A DNA stretch of 18,081 bases. Origin: JBGPIK01 sp041484845. Lineage in GTDB: Bacteria > Desulfobacterota > Binatia > UBA9968. The stretch lies in assembly GCA_041484845.1 (NCBI GenBank), contig JBGPIK010000095.1, positions 1 through 18,081 of the forward strand, read 5' to 3'. The position numbers were made by a program, and so were the translations under genes. Positions 5,150 through 13,858 of the stretch are shown piece after piece (positions within the stretch are counted from its first letter, which is position 1; every line of letters begins with the position of its first letter). The notes below the pieces were generated by a model. That model worked only from the letters and a program-made list of their open reading frames with translations. It was not told the DNA's origin and searched no databases.

Positions 5150-6490
5150 ATGAATCGATATCTAACGAGAGCTAATTTCATAATAGTCCTGCTTCTAACG
5201 CTGTGTTTCTTCTTGACCCCGAGTCAAATCTTTGCTCAGGAGGCCGTACTCGACGCGCTGAAAAGACAAATGGCCGAGATGCAGGAGCAAATGAAAATAA
5301 TGGCGCAACGGATCCAACAGCTGGAACAGGAAAAATCCGTTCAGGCCGAATCGGAGACGGCGGCTCAACAGGCGCAGCCCGCTCCACCTGTCCAAACGTC
5401 GGCCGGCGCACTGAATCCTGCAATCTCAGTGATAGGAAATTTTGTCGGGCGAGTCGACAATCAGAAAGTTTTCAATAGCGAGGGCAATCGCATCGATAGT
5501 CGCTTCAATTTGCGTGAAGCCGAGGTCGACATGCGGGTACCGGTGGACCCTTACGCAGACGGCGTTTTGATTGCTGCTTTGGAGTCGGAAGGGGCGGGCA
5601 AATTCTCCGTCGGCGTGGAAGAAGGCTATGTCAATATAAAAAAACTGCCCTTTCTGGACGAGCCGCCTCTCGGTCTGAAACTAAAAGTCGGCCGTTTTCG
5701 GCCGTCTTTCGGAATGTTTAATATCCTGCACACACACGATTTGCCGACCACGTTTCGATCGCTTCCTACCGAAGAATTTCTCGGCGAAGATGGTTTTATC
5801 CAGGACGGTGTTTCGGGAAACTTCTTTATCCCCACGCCCTGGGACACGGATTCGAGCCTCGATGCGACCCTGGAGGTGCTCACCGGCGGCGACATCGCGA
5901 TTGCACCGGAATCGAAGTCGCGGGTCTCTTATCTCGGACACCTGCGGTGGTTCCGCACGTTTGCGGATGCTCATAATGTCGAGCTGGGCTGGTCGAGTTA
6001 CGTTCGCCCCAGCGGCAATGGCCTCGGCTCTGCCGATTTCCATGGAGTCGATTTTCTCTACCGCTGGAAACCCATACGTCAGGGCGAGTGGAAATCCTTT
6101 CTGCTGGGTGGTGAGGCGATGTTTGCGCGGCGGGCCTATCCGGATGCGGCTGAACCTTCCGATGTCGAGCGGGCCATTACTCTTAGAAGTTTGAAACCCG
6201 GCCGTGGGCAGCCATTCGGCCTGTCGCTGTTCGGCCAATGGCAGTTCAATCAACGAACCTACGGTGGAGTGCGTGGGGACTATACCAAGACCCTGTTCGA
6301 TCCCAGCTTGGCGCGGCGCAGTGTCACGCCCTACGTGTCCTACTATCTCAGCGAATTTCTCCGTGCCCGCCTCAGCTATGAGCATCGTTGGAGCGATCTT
6401 TTCACGGAAAACAACCGCAATACTTTCTTATTTGAGCTCAATTGGATCTTTGGCTCTCATCCACCGGAACCTTTTTGGGTGAACAAATGA
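5150..6490 (+). CDS. Outer-membrane porin with N-terminal coiled coil (OprO/OprP-like)
   Basis: A 446-residue protein. Residues 1-30 are a signal peptide (IIVLLLTLCFFLTPSQIFAQ), about 31-66 a short coiled coil (LDALKRQMAEMQEQMKIMAQ) typical of peptidoglycan- or trimer-contacting porin N-termini, and about 70-86 a Gln/Ala/Pro linker. From about 88 to the end alternating strands with aromatic girdle residues form a predicted beta-barrel, starting AISVIGNFVGRVD and ending FLFELNWIFGSHPPEPFW. The start at 5150 carries GGAG at 5138-5141; a frame-consistent ATG at 5111 would precede the signal peptide with unlikely sequence. It lies 46 bp upstream of the ZnuA-like gene, so it probably carries zinc or another divalent cation across the outer membrane; the substrate is inferred from context only. 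Confidence 0.82.
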   Translation: MNRYLTRANFIIVLLLTLCFFLTPSQIFAQEAVLDALKRQMAEMQEQMKIMAQRIQQLEQEKSVQAESETAAQQAQPAPPVQTSAGALNPAISVIGNFVGRVDNQKVFNSEGNRIDSRFNLREAEVDMRVPVDPYADGVLIAALESEGAGKFSVGVEEGYVNIKKLPFLDEPPLGLKLKVGRFRPSFGMFNILHTHDLPTTFRSLPTEEFLGEDGFIQDGVSGNFFIPTPWDTDSSLDATLEVLTGGDIAIAPESKSRVSYLGHLRWFRTFADAHNVELGWSSYVRPSGNGLGSADFHGVDFLYRWKPIRQGEWKSFLLGGEAMFARRAYPDAAEPSDVERAITLRSLKPGRGQPFGLSLFGQWQFNQRTYGGVRGDYTKTLFDPSLARRSVTPYVSYYLSEFLRARLSYEHRWSDLFTENNRNTFLFELNWIFGSHPPEPFWVNK

Positions 6491-6536
6491 GCCGGATCTT
6501 TTCCCACTCGGGGTTGATCACAAGGAGGGGTGTTTC

Positions 6537-7577
6537 ATGGAACGGATATTTTCTTTTTTGATCGTTTTCTTATTCATGGCGCTGGTTTTGACGCCGGCGC
6601 GGGCGCAGGACAAGAAGGTGAAAGTCGTCGTCACGCTTCCGACCTTAAAGGCGCTGACCGAGGAAGTCGGCGGCAACCGGGTTGACGTGATCGCGCTTGC
6701 GAAGGGCGATCAGGACCCGCATTTCGTGACCCCGACACCCGTGCTGATGCAAAGAACTCGGCAAGCGGATCTTTTCATCGAAAATGGGTTTTCCCTCGAG
6801 TTATGGGCTGATCAAGTTGCCAACGGATCGGGCAACACGAAGATCTTTCGCGGCACGCCAGGAAGGATCGTCGCGGGTAATGGTATCTCCGCCTTGGAAA
6901 TTCCGGCGGTTCTGACAAGGGAAATGGGTGACATTCATCCGCAAGGGAATCCGCACGTCTGGCTTGATCCGCTGCTCGCCAAAGTCGAAGCGGGCAACAT
7001 CGCCGAGGCGCTTAAATCGGTGGACCCCGCCGGCGCCAGCACTTATGAGGCGCATAAAGCGGAGTTCTTTAGACGCATCGATACCGCCCTTTTTGGACCG
7101 GACCTGTTGAAGCTCGTGGGCATTCAGAAACTCACGCGCCTTGCCTGGAGCCGCGAGTTATACCCGTTTCTACAGAATAATAAGGTCGATGGTCAATCTC
7201 TAGCCGCCAAAGCCGGCGGGTGGCTTAAAGCCGCCGAGCCGCTGCGTGGCATTAAGGCGTACGAATTTCACCGCGTATGGGTTTATTTCGCCCGTGTCTT
7301 TGGTTTTCAGCTCGTCGGCACGATTGAAGAACGGCCGGGCATTCCACCCGGACCTCAGCACCTGTTGCAGATCACGGAACGGATCAAGAGCGATAAGGTT
7401 CCGCTCATCATGGTGGACAATTTCTACGATCCTGCGCAGCCCAACAGCATCGCCCGGCAGACCGGGGCCGCCGTCGTTCTGCTTCCCAACCAAGTCGAAG
7501 GTGAACCGGGGATTAAGAGCTATTTCGATTTGATCGATCACATCATTTCGAAGACCACGGCCGTTTTGAAAAAATGA
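6537..7577 (+). CDS. znuA: Zinc/manganese ABC transporter substrate-binding protein (ZnuA-like)
   Basis: A 346-residue periplasmic cluster A-I (family 9) binding protein. The signal peptide is about 1-23 (ALVLTPARAQ). Metal ligands expected for the family are visible: H62 in DPHFVTP, H140 in NPHVWLDP, H245 in YEFHRVWVYF and D294 in IMVDNFYD. The EERPGIPPGPQHL block is the conserved C-lobe signature. The long His/Asp-rich loop of classical ZnuA is absent, with only a short GDIHPQGN before H140, so metal choice (Zn versus Mn) is not decided by sequence. AAGGAGGGG precedes the ATG with proper spacing. It is followed 72 bp later by the HEAT-fused permease. Confidence 0.92.
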   Translation: MERIFSFLIVFLFMALVLTPARAQDKKVKVVVTLPTLKALTEEVGGNRVDVIALAKGDQDPHFVTPTPVLMQRTRQADLFIENGFSLELWADQVANGSGNTKIFRGTPGRIVAGNGISALEIPAVLTREMGDIHPQGNPHVWLDPLLAKVEAGNIAEALKSVDPAGASTYEAHKAEFFRRIDTALFGPDLLKLVGIQKLTRLAWSRELYPFLQNNKVDGQSLAAKAGGWLKAAEPLRGIKAYEFHRVWVYFARVFGFQLVGTIEERPGIPPGPQHLLQITERIKSDKVPLIMVDNFYDPAQPNSIARQTGAAVVLLPNQVEGEPGIKSYFDLIDHIISKTTAVLKK

Positions 7578-7649
7578 CTCAGTTTGAGATCGATGAGCAG
7601 TTGCTTCCATGCATAACCGGCGCCGATATTGGTAATCACGGAGAAAAAC

Positions 7650-9110
7650 ATGGCCGTTATTCTCGAAGTGAAATGGATGCTAGTTCCCTTCCTCGCATGC
7701 TTGGTTCTTTCCGGCATACTCATTTACCTCGGTCTCCATGTGATCGCCCGCAAAGTAATCTTTGTGGACCTCGCGTTGGCGCAGATCGCGGCTCTGGGAG
7801 CGACCTATGCGTTGACCCTGGGTTATGACCCCAATGACGATCCGCTAGCGGTCTCGCTGTTTTCACTTGCTTTCACCTTCGTGGGTGCGGGAGCTTTCGC
7901 CATCGCCCGAATGCGCAGGGAAAAAGTCCCCCAAGAGGCTTTCATCGGCATCATTTACGCGGCGGCCTCGGCGGCCGCGATCTTGACTCTGTCAAAATCG
8001 GCGACCGGTGGAGAGGAATTAAAGCACATGCTGGTGGGAGACATCTTGCTGGTTTCGCTTCCCACCGTGATCCAGATAGCGCTGCTTTATGTCGCGCTTG
8101 GGATCTTCCATCTGATCTTTCGCAATAAATTTTTGGCGATTTCCCTCGACCCGGAGAAGCAAGAAGCGGCGGGAATGAATATCCGATTTTGGGATCTCAT
8201 CTTTTATATGTCTTTCGGCGTCGTCATCGTCAAATCGGTGGCCATCGCGGGAGTGCTTCTCGTGTTCTCATACTTGGTCGTTCCGGCGGTGATTGCGCAG
8301 ATGTTTAGTGAAAGCATCATGGGAAGGCTTCTCCTCGGCTGGCTCGTGGCGCTGTTGGCGAGCATGCTCGGGATCATCTGGTCCTTCTACGCGGATTATC
8401 CCACGGGGCCGGCGGTGGTCGTAATGCTTGGGATGTTCTTGATCCTGGCCAGCATGGTTTACTATCTGCATAGCGCGGCCGGCAAGGGCCGGGCGCTTGC
8501 CAATGTCGCGGCGTTGCTGCTCTTCTGTGTTGTTTTTTTCTCAGGCCTTTCCGCTTTTAGAAAATCAGCCCCCGCGGTCACGACGCCGAAGGTCGCTTCA
8601 ATCGACCGCCTCCTTGAAGAACTGAAAGAAAGCGAAGCGGTGCACCAGTTGGATGCTATAAGCCATCTCCGCGAGCTGCATAGTCCCAAAGTCGGACCCG
8701 CTCTCGCTGATGTTCTCATGCGTGATCCGTCGGAACAGGTTGTCGAAGCCGTCGTTGATGCTTTGAAAGAAAAACAAGATCCACGGGCGATCCCGGCGCT
8801 TCGACATGTGGCACAAGGAAACTATGACGCCTTTCTTAAACTGTCGATTGCCGAGGCGCAGTTGGCCTCGGGCGACGGCGAGGGATTTGTCACTCTCGGC
8901 GGTATTCTAAAGGGTGACGGCGCACCCGTTGCGCGGCAGCGAGCCAGCGAATTGCTGGAAAAGAGCGCCGGCAAGAAGTTTGGCTACCATGCGGAGAAGG
9001 ATCTTCAGCAAAACGGCGCTGCCGTGGCAAATATAGAGTCGTGGCTAAAGAATGAAGGCAAGACGCTCAAGTGGGACGGAAAAGCCGGCGCATTTCGCGC
9101 GCAAAAATAA
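7650..9110 (+). CDS. ABC-3 family metal permease fused to a C-terminal HEAT-repeat domain
   Basis: A 486-residue protein, far longer than the usual 260-300 of ZnuB. Residues 1-273 are an ABC-3 permease with about eight membrane spans (VPFLACLVLSGILIYLGL near 12, ending GPAVVVMLGMFLILASMVYY). The segment after the second span reads FVDLALAQIAALG, where conventional ZnuB proteins have GDALSH. An extra hydrophobic span (about 284-302) follows, then HEAT-like helical repeats (about 315-440: RLLEELKESEAVHQLDAISH, SPKVGPALADVLMRDPSEQV, QDPRAIPALRHV) and a Trp-containing tail. The ATG at 7650 has GGAG six bases upstream; TTG at 7629 is less likely. The extra span would place the HEAT domain in the periplasm if the permease ends inside (inference). 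It probably pairs with the second permease at 10126. Confidence 0.88.
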   Translation: MAVILEVKWMLVPFLACLVLSGILIYLGLHVIARKVIFVDLALAQIAALGATYALTLGYDPNDDPLAVSLFSLAFTFVGAGAFAIARMRREKVPQEAFIGIIYAAASAAAILTLSKSATGGEELKHMLVGDILLVSLPTVIQIALLYVALGIFHLIFRNKFLAISLDPEKQEAAGMNIRFWDLIFYMSFGVVIVKSVAIAGVLLVFSYLVVPAVIAQMFSESIMGRLLLGWLVALLASMLGIIWSFYADYPTGPAVVVMLGMFLILASMVYYLHSAAGKGRALANVAALLLFCVVFFSGLSAFRKSAPAVTTPKVASIDRLLEELKESEAVHQLDAISHLRELHSPKVGPALADVLMRDPSEQVVEAVVDALKEKQDPRAIPALRHVAQGNYDAFLKLSIAEAQLASGDGEGFVTLGGILKGDGAPVARQRASELLEKSAGKKFGYHAEKDLQQNGAAVANIESWLKNEGKTLKWDGKAGAFRAQK

Positions 9111-9150
9111 CTGCTGATGATTGCCCCACGGCAAATTTTCCCGGGCCTGC

Positions 9151-9179
9151 TTGGAGTTGAAATAGCGCTCTGCTATAGT
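9151..9179 (+). promoter_or_regulatory. Promoter upstream of ATPase/second permease
   Basis: TTGGAG (9151-9156), a 17-bp spacer and TATAGT (9174-9179) lie 41 bp after the HEAT-permease stop. The expected start near 9186 is the first base of an inverted repeat CGTTGAA (9186-9192)/TTCAACG (9225-9231), giving a leader of about 210 nt with a stem enclosing a purine-rich loop. The rest of 9111-9398 shows no convincing gene. Confidence 0.5.
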
Positions 9180-9398
9180 TTCGCCCGTTGAATTGTGGAA
9201 GGTGCTGTCTGGGGGAGAGGTGAGTTCAACGCAGTGTTCTCATTAAACCGATCAAAACAATCCTTATTATGGCGCGTACGGTCGAATAGAGCGATGCTCG
9301 GCTATGCATGCGAGACGCGAAAAAAACAGTGCGATTTATCGAGAAAGGCGTGCGCGTGATGAACGAGCGTATTGATAGGGATCGTTGTCGGACCCGTT

Positions 9399-10124
9399 AT
9401 GGAAGCAAATACAATTCTTGACGTTCGCGATTGCGCGGTCGTGCTTGATGGCCAAACGCTCCTGTCCGGAGTGTCGTTCACGGTCCGCAAGGGAGAGGCC
9501 CTGGCGGTGATCGGCCCCAATGGCGCGGGCAAAACGCTACTCTTCAAGGCGCTTTTAGGACTCGTGCCGTTTCGCGGAACGGTCGCATGGCATCCGGATT
9601 TGCACATCGGTTACGTGCCGCAAAAATTTCCGGTGGACAAAACCGTGCCGCTGACAATCCGCGAATTCTTTTTGTTGAAAGCAAAACGGTTTTGGTTCCC
9701 TGATCAGACATTCCTAAACCATCTTTCGCATGAGCTTTCATTAGTGGGGCTTTCTCAGGATGTGCTGGAGCGCTGTGTGGGGGAGCTTTCCGGAGGCCAA
9801 CTGCAGCGTCTTCTGATCGGCTGGGCCATGGTCGATCACCCCGAAGTGATGCTTTGTGACGAGCCCACGGCCGGGATTGATGTTGGATTTGAGGAGACGG
9901 TTTATCATCTCTTGCAGCGATTGCAACAGGAGCGCAACACGACGGTCCTGCTCATTTCTCATGAGCTCAATATTGTTTACCGTTATGCGGATCAAGTCCT
10001 GTGTCTGAATCGGGAGATGTTGTGCCATGGAAAGCCGCATGAGGTGTTAAACCCTCAGGATTTGGCGCGACTTTTTGGCGAAGGCGGCTTCTACGCCCAT
10101 CAAAAGGAAACTCATCATCAGTAA
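9399..10124 (+). CDS. znuC: Metal ABC transporter ATP-binding protein (ZnuC-like)
   Basis: A 241-residue ATPase that would drive the zinc-type importer. Motifs in order are Walker A GPNGAGKT (39-46), Q-loop Q75 in GYVPQK, signature LSGGQLQR (130-137), Walker B VMLCDEP (150-156) and the switch histidine H188 in LLISHEL. The end is His-rich (YAHQKETHHQ), common in zinc transporter ATPases. ATG at 9399 is chosen over TTG at 9372 because VLDVRD-type N-termini of the family start here; there is no strong Shine-Dalgarno. It is separated from the first permease by 288 bp with its own promoter and followed after 1 bp by the second permease. Confidence 0.92.
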   Translation: MEANTILDVRDCAVVLDGQTLLSGVSFTVRKGEALAVIGPNGAGKTLLFKALLGLVPFRGTVAWHPDLHIGYVPQKFPVDKTVPLTIREFFLLKAKRFWFPDQTFLNHLSHELSLVGLSQDVLERCVGELSGGQLQRLLIGWAMVDHPEVMLCDEPTAGIDVGFEETVYHLLQRLQQERNTTVLLISHELNIVYRYADQVLCLNREMLCHGKPHEVLNPQDLARLFGEGGFYAHQKETHHQ

Positions 10125-10125
10125 T

Positions 10126-10899
10126 ATGGACCTACCGGCCATATCATCGCTTGTCATCGGCGCTGCCGTGGGAATTGCATCCGGCGCAATCGGCGCATTT
10201 ATCATCTTAAAGCGCATGGCCCTCGTCGGCGACGCGCTGTCCCACGTCGCGCTTCCGGGGATCGCGCTGGCCCTGTTCTATGCAATCGATCCCTTCTGGG
10301 GCGTCTTGATCTTCTTGTTGGCCGCCGCAGTCATTGTATGGTGGCTCGAGGGGCGTACGACGCTCCCTGGCGATGCTTTGGTCGGGCTGCTCTTTACCAC
10401 GAGTTTGGCCGTCGGTGTTCTCACGATCCCGAATGATGAGATTATTCATTCTCTTTTCGGCGAATTTCCCGCATTATCACCGCTCGCGTTTATCATCACT
10501 ACAGGCCTTGCCCTCGCCGCAGCTGGAATGGTGATCGGGTTCGCGCGGCAATTCCTTTTTCGGACGACCACGCCTGATCTTGCGCAGGTCCATGGTCTGG
10601 GACGCTGGTTTGATCTCCTTCTCCTCTCGCTTTTTGCGCTCATCGTATCGTTGGGGATTAAGCTGGTGGGGACACTTCTTATGGGTGCGTTGACGATCAT
10701 TCCCGCTTCGATCGCGAAAAATGTCGCAAAAAGCATGAAGGGTTTTATCGCCGTCTCGACGCTGTTGGGGGGGCTTATCAGCGTGATCGGACTTTTTATC
10801 GCGCACGCGTTCTCGTTCTTACTCGGGCCGTCGATTATTCTTTTTGGTGTCGGGCTATTTCTGATTTCGCTCGTACTCCCGCGTCGTCTGCATTCATGA
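10126..10899 (+). CDS. znuB: Metal ABC transporter permease (ZnuB-like), conventional form
   Basis: A 257-residue ABC-3 permease of normal length with about eight membrane spans. It has the family signature LVGDALSHVALPG (33-45) and a conserved late segment LVGTLLMGALTIIPASIA. It begins 2 nt after the ATPase stop codon (TAA at 10122-10124, ATG at 10126), indicating translational coupling; a longer frame-consistent start at 10075 would overlap the ATPase and lacks sense. It has no HEAT domain, unlike the other permease of the cluster. Confidence 0.92.
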   Translation: MDLPAISSLVIGAAVGIASGAIGAFIILKRMALVGDALSHVALPGIALALFYAIDPFWGVLIFLLAAAVIVWWLEGRTTLPGDALVGLLFTTSLAVGVLTIPNDEIIHSLFGEFPALSPLAFIITTGLALAAAGMVIGFARQFLFRTTTPDLAQVHGLGRWFDLLLLSLFALIVSLGIKLVGTLLMGALTIIPASIAKNVAKSMKGFIAVSTLLGGLISVIGLFIAHAFSFLLGPSIILFGVGLFLISLVLPRRLHS

Positions 10900-10964
10900 A
10901 GCAAAGTCGCCTAGCCGGATCAGATCAGCGCTGTTGGCAATCTTGGGGAAAGTACGGCCGGGGG

Positions 10965-10992
10965 TTGGATTGATGCTCATTTTAGTTATGCT
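10965..10992 (+). promoter_or_regulatory. Possible promoter of the M16 peptidase gene
   Basis: TTGGAT (10965-10970), a 16-bp spacer and TATGCT (10987-10992) lie in the 154-bp gap between the second permease and the peptidase. The match is moderate. No terminator is evident after the permease, so read-through is also possible. Confidence 0.35.
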
Positions 10993-11053
10993 GAACGAGA
11001 TCGAATGAAAGACGTTCGGCACAACTCATCGTTTCTCTATGGGGAAGAATAAT

Positions 11054-13747
11054 ATGCGGAAAGTTCGGCAAAAAAAAATCTCGCGATTCACATGGCTCTT
11101 GATATTCTTAACGGTTCTCCTAAGCCCCAGCGTGGCCGTTTCGGTTCTAGCTGCGACGGAATCAGATGTCACTCGGGCAACTTTGAGCAATGGCCTGCGG
11201 GTGGTCATTGTCCGCAACACGCTCGCGCCGGTGGTGATGACGGAAATCAATTATTTGGTCGGTTCTAACGAGGCGCCAAATGGTTTCCCCGGCACGGCGC
11301 ATGCGCTGGAGCACATGATGTTCCGCGGCAGTCCGGGACTTTCATCCGCCCAGCTTTCCAACATCATCGCGGCTATGGGCGGTCACTTCAATGCCGATAC
11401 CCAGCAAATTGTGACGCAATATTTCTTCACGGTTCCGGCCAGCGATCTTGAAATTGCGCTGAACATTGAAGCGATTCGAATGCGCGACGTTCTCAACACT
11501 GAAACACTTTGGAAAAAGGAGCGAGGCGCCATCGAGCAGGAGGTCGCGCAGGACCTGTCCAACCCTCAGTACATGTTCTACTCGCGACTTTTAAGCGTCA
11601 TTTTTGCGGGAACGCCATACGCCCATGACGCGCTCGGCACGCGGCCATCTTTTCAAAAGACTACGGAAAAGATGCTTAAAGATTTTCACCGGAAATGGTA
11701 CGCGCCCAACAACGCTATTTTAGTAGTTGTTGGCGACGTTGATCCTACGGTGGCTTTGGCAACTATTAAGCGGCTGTTCGAACCGATCTCGCGTCGCACC
11801 GTGCCCGCCCGGCCGAAGGTCCAGCTACAACCACTTAAGCCAACGACCTTTGCGATCGACTCGGACCTCCCTTACGGAGTCGCCGCCGTTGCTTATCGAC
11901 TGCCGGGATATGACGATCCGGACTTTGCCGCTGCGACCGTGTTAGCCGACGCGCTGGACAGCCAGCGCGGAGAACTGTACCGCCTAGCGGCCGAAGGAAA
12001 GGCTCTGTCCGCGGGATTTGACGCCATGGCGCTTCCCAAAGCGGGATTTGGTTACGCCACTGCCGCGTTCCCGCAAGGGCAAGACAGCTCTGTGCTGGTC
12101 GCGCAAATGAAAGAAGTGATTGACGCATACCTTAAGAACGGTATTCCCGCCGATCTCGTGGAAGCCACCAAGCGTCATGAAATCGCCGAGGCCGAGTTTC
12201 GAAAGAATTCAATTTCAGGGCTCGCGCGCGAGTGGTCGCAGGCGCTGGCGGTCGAAGGTCACAATTCGCCGGATGAAGATATCGAAGCGATCAAAAAAGT
12301 TACCGTCGCGGACGTTAACCGGGTCGCGAAGAAATACCTCGTCAATGACGCTGCCGTCGTTGCCGTCATGACGCCGCGCGTATCCGGCAATCCGGTTGCG
12401 TCGCAAAGTTCTCGTCCCGGCACTGAGTCTTTTGCCCCGAAGGAGACAAAGTCGGTGCCGCTCCCCGCATGGGCGAAAAAAACGTTGAACCCGCTGGATG
12501 TGCCGACGTCGAAAGTCAATCCCGATGTTACAATGCTGGCCAATGGGTTGCGCCTCATCGTTCAACCGGAGAGCATCAGCGATACCGTCAGCATAATCGG
12601 CGCGGTCAAGAACCGAGCCGAGCTCGAGGTGCCGAGCGGAAAGGAAGGAGTCGATCAAATCCTCGACGATCTCTTTTCCTATGGATCGATGAAACTGGAC
12701 CGTTTGGCATTTCAGGAAGCGCTCGATGAGATCGGCGCCGAGGCTTCAGCTGGAACGCGCTTCTCGCTGCGGGTCTTGTCTGATCACTTTGATCGCGGCA
12801 CGGAACTGCTCGCGGACAATTTATTGCATCCCGCATTGCCCGAGGCGGCGTTCAAAGCGGTGAAGCCGCGAACCCGTCAAGCGGTGGCCGGTCAGCTGCA
12901 AAGTCCGGTGTACCTGTCTCAGCGCGCGTTTCTCAAAGCGATTTACCCCGAGCAGGATCCAACCTTGCGTCAGGCCACACCCGAAACCGTGTCCTCCATT
13001 GAGCTTGAAGATGTGCGCGCTTATTACGAAAAGGTTTTTCGTCCCGACCTTACAACCATTGTGGTGATAGGGAGGGTGACGCCGGAACAAGCGAAAGCTG
13101 TTGTGGAAAAATATTTCGCCGATTGGAAAGCGACGGGAGCGAAACCCGAAACCGATCTTCCTCCTGTGCCGCGTAATAAGCCGACAGCCACAGTGGTTCC
13201 CGACCGCAGCCGCGTGCAGGACGAGGTCACCCTCGGCCAAACATTCGAGCTGACGCGCCAGGACGCTGATTACTATCCGCTGGAACTCGCCATGAATGTC
13301 CTTTCAGGGGCGTTTTATTCTACGCGCTTGTATCGCGACCTGCGGGAAAATACCGGCCTCGTGTACTCGGTCGGGGCGGCACTGCAATCCAGTAAAACCC
13401 GTTCGGTGTTTTACATCTCTTATGCCTGCGATCCACCCAACGTATCAAAGGCCAGAACTCTCGTGGAGCGCAACCTGCGTGACATGCAAGCCAAGCCGAT
13501 CACCTCTGAAGAGTTGCTGCAAGCCAAGACGCTTTTGGTGCGTGGCATTCCGTTGTCTGAATCGAGTACGGGGGGAATCGCGGGCGGATTGCTTGATCGT
13601 GCGCTCAAGGATCTGCCTCTCGACGAACCGATCCGCGCCGCGAGGCGTTACAAGGATCTCACGGCCGCCGAAGTGCAAGCGGCATTTTCAAAATGGATCA
13701 AGGTTGACGACCTAGCACAGATCGTCTTGGGGCCGGCGCCGAAGTAA
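11054..13747 (+). CDS. M16 family zinc metallopeptidase, two-domain single chain, exported
   Basis: An 897-residue protein with an N-terminal export or anchor segment (about 13-33, WLLIFLTVLLSPSVAVSVLA). The first M16 half carries the inverted zinc motif H83-A-L-E-H87 with the third ligand and helper glutamates in ERGAIEQEV (E161/E163). The second half starts near TMLANGLRLIVQ and lacks the motif, but has the conserved substrate-clamp segment STRLYRDLRENTGLVYSVGA. This is the usual arrangement of fused M16B (pitrilysin/processing-peptidase-like) enzymes: one active and one inactive half enclosing short peptides in a clam-shell. ATG at 11054 has GGGGAAG upstream; ATG at 11039 in frame is the alternative. 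It is adjacent to zinc uptake genes and itself zinc-dependent. Confidence 0.9.
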   Translation: MRKVRQKKISRFTWLLIFLTVLLSPSVAVSVLAATESDVTRATLSNGLRVVIVRNTLAPVVMTEINYLVGSNEAPNGFPGTAHALEHMMFRGSPGLSSAQLSNIIAAMGGHFNADTQQIVTQYFFTVPASDLEIALNIEAIRMRDVLNTETLWKKERGAIEQEVAQDLSNPQYMFYSRLLSVIFAGTPYAHDALGTRPSFQKTTEKMLKDFHRKWYAPNNAILVVVGDVDPTVALATIKRLFEPISRRTVPARPKVQLQPLKPTTFAIDSDLPYGVAAVAYRLPGYDDPDFAAATVLADALDSQRGELYRLAAEGKALSAGFDAMALPKAGFGYATAAFPQGQDSSVLVAQMKEVIDAYLKNGIPADLVEATKRHEIAEAEFRKNSISGLAREWSQALAVEGHNSPDEDIEAIKKVTVADVNRVAKKYLVNDAAVVAVMTPRVSGNPVASQSSRPGTESFAPKETKSVPLPAWAKKTLNPLDVPTSKVNPDVTMLANGLRLIVQPESISDTVSIIGAVKNRAELEVPSGKEGVDQILDDLFSYGSMKLDRLAFQEALDEIGAEASAGTRFSLRVLSDHFDRGTELLADNLLHPALPEAAFKAVKPRTRQAVAGQLQSPVYLSQRAFLKAIYPEQDPTLRQATPETVSSIELEDVRAYYEKVFRPDLTTIVVIGRVTPEQAKAVVEKYFADWKATGAKPETDLPPVPRNKPTATVVPDRSRVQDEVTLGQTFELTRQDADYYPLELAMNVLSGAFYSTRLYRDLRENTGLVYSVGAALQSSKTRSVFYISYACDPPNVSKARTLVERNLRDMQAKPITSEELLQAKTLLVRGIPLSESSTGGIAGGLLDRALKDLPLDEPIRAARRYKDLTAAEVQAAFSKWIKVDDLAQIVLGPAPK

Positions 13748-13846
13748 GTAAAAATTGACCCCGGCGATTCTAGCTCGCAGCCTTGGTGCGAAAGCCATTC
13801 CGGTTTCGTTTGTCGTACCTGCCTTTTCCTCGTGCGGGCTCTTTGC

Positions 13847-13852
13847 TATAGT
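13847..13852 (+). promoter_or_regulatory. -10 box TATAGT placed for leaderless transcription
   Basis: TATAGT (13847-13852) is followed by only six bases before the ATG at 13859, so the predicted +1 is the start codon. No Shine-Dalgarno is present. The -35 region (TTTTCC, 13824-13829, 17-bp spacer) is weak. Confidence 0.5.
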
Positions 13853-13858
13853 CCGGCC

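Noticed and set aside
5681..6385. 234-codon open frame antisense to the porin gene
   Set aside because: The porin frame has signal peptide, coiled coil and barrel pattern with a Shine-Dalgarno; the antisense product resembles no family.
9308..9421. 37-codon frame upstream of and overlapping the ATPase gene
   Set aside because: It has no Shine-Dalgarno, no recognisable sequence and a composition like noncoding DNA; kept only as a note under the leader finding.
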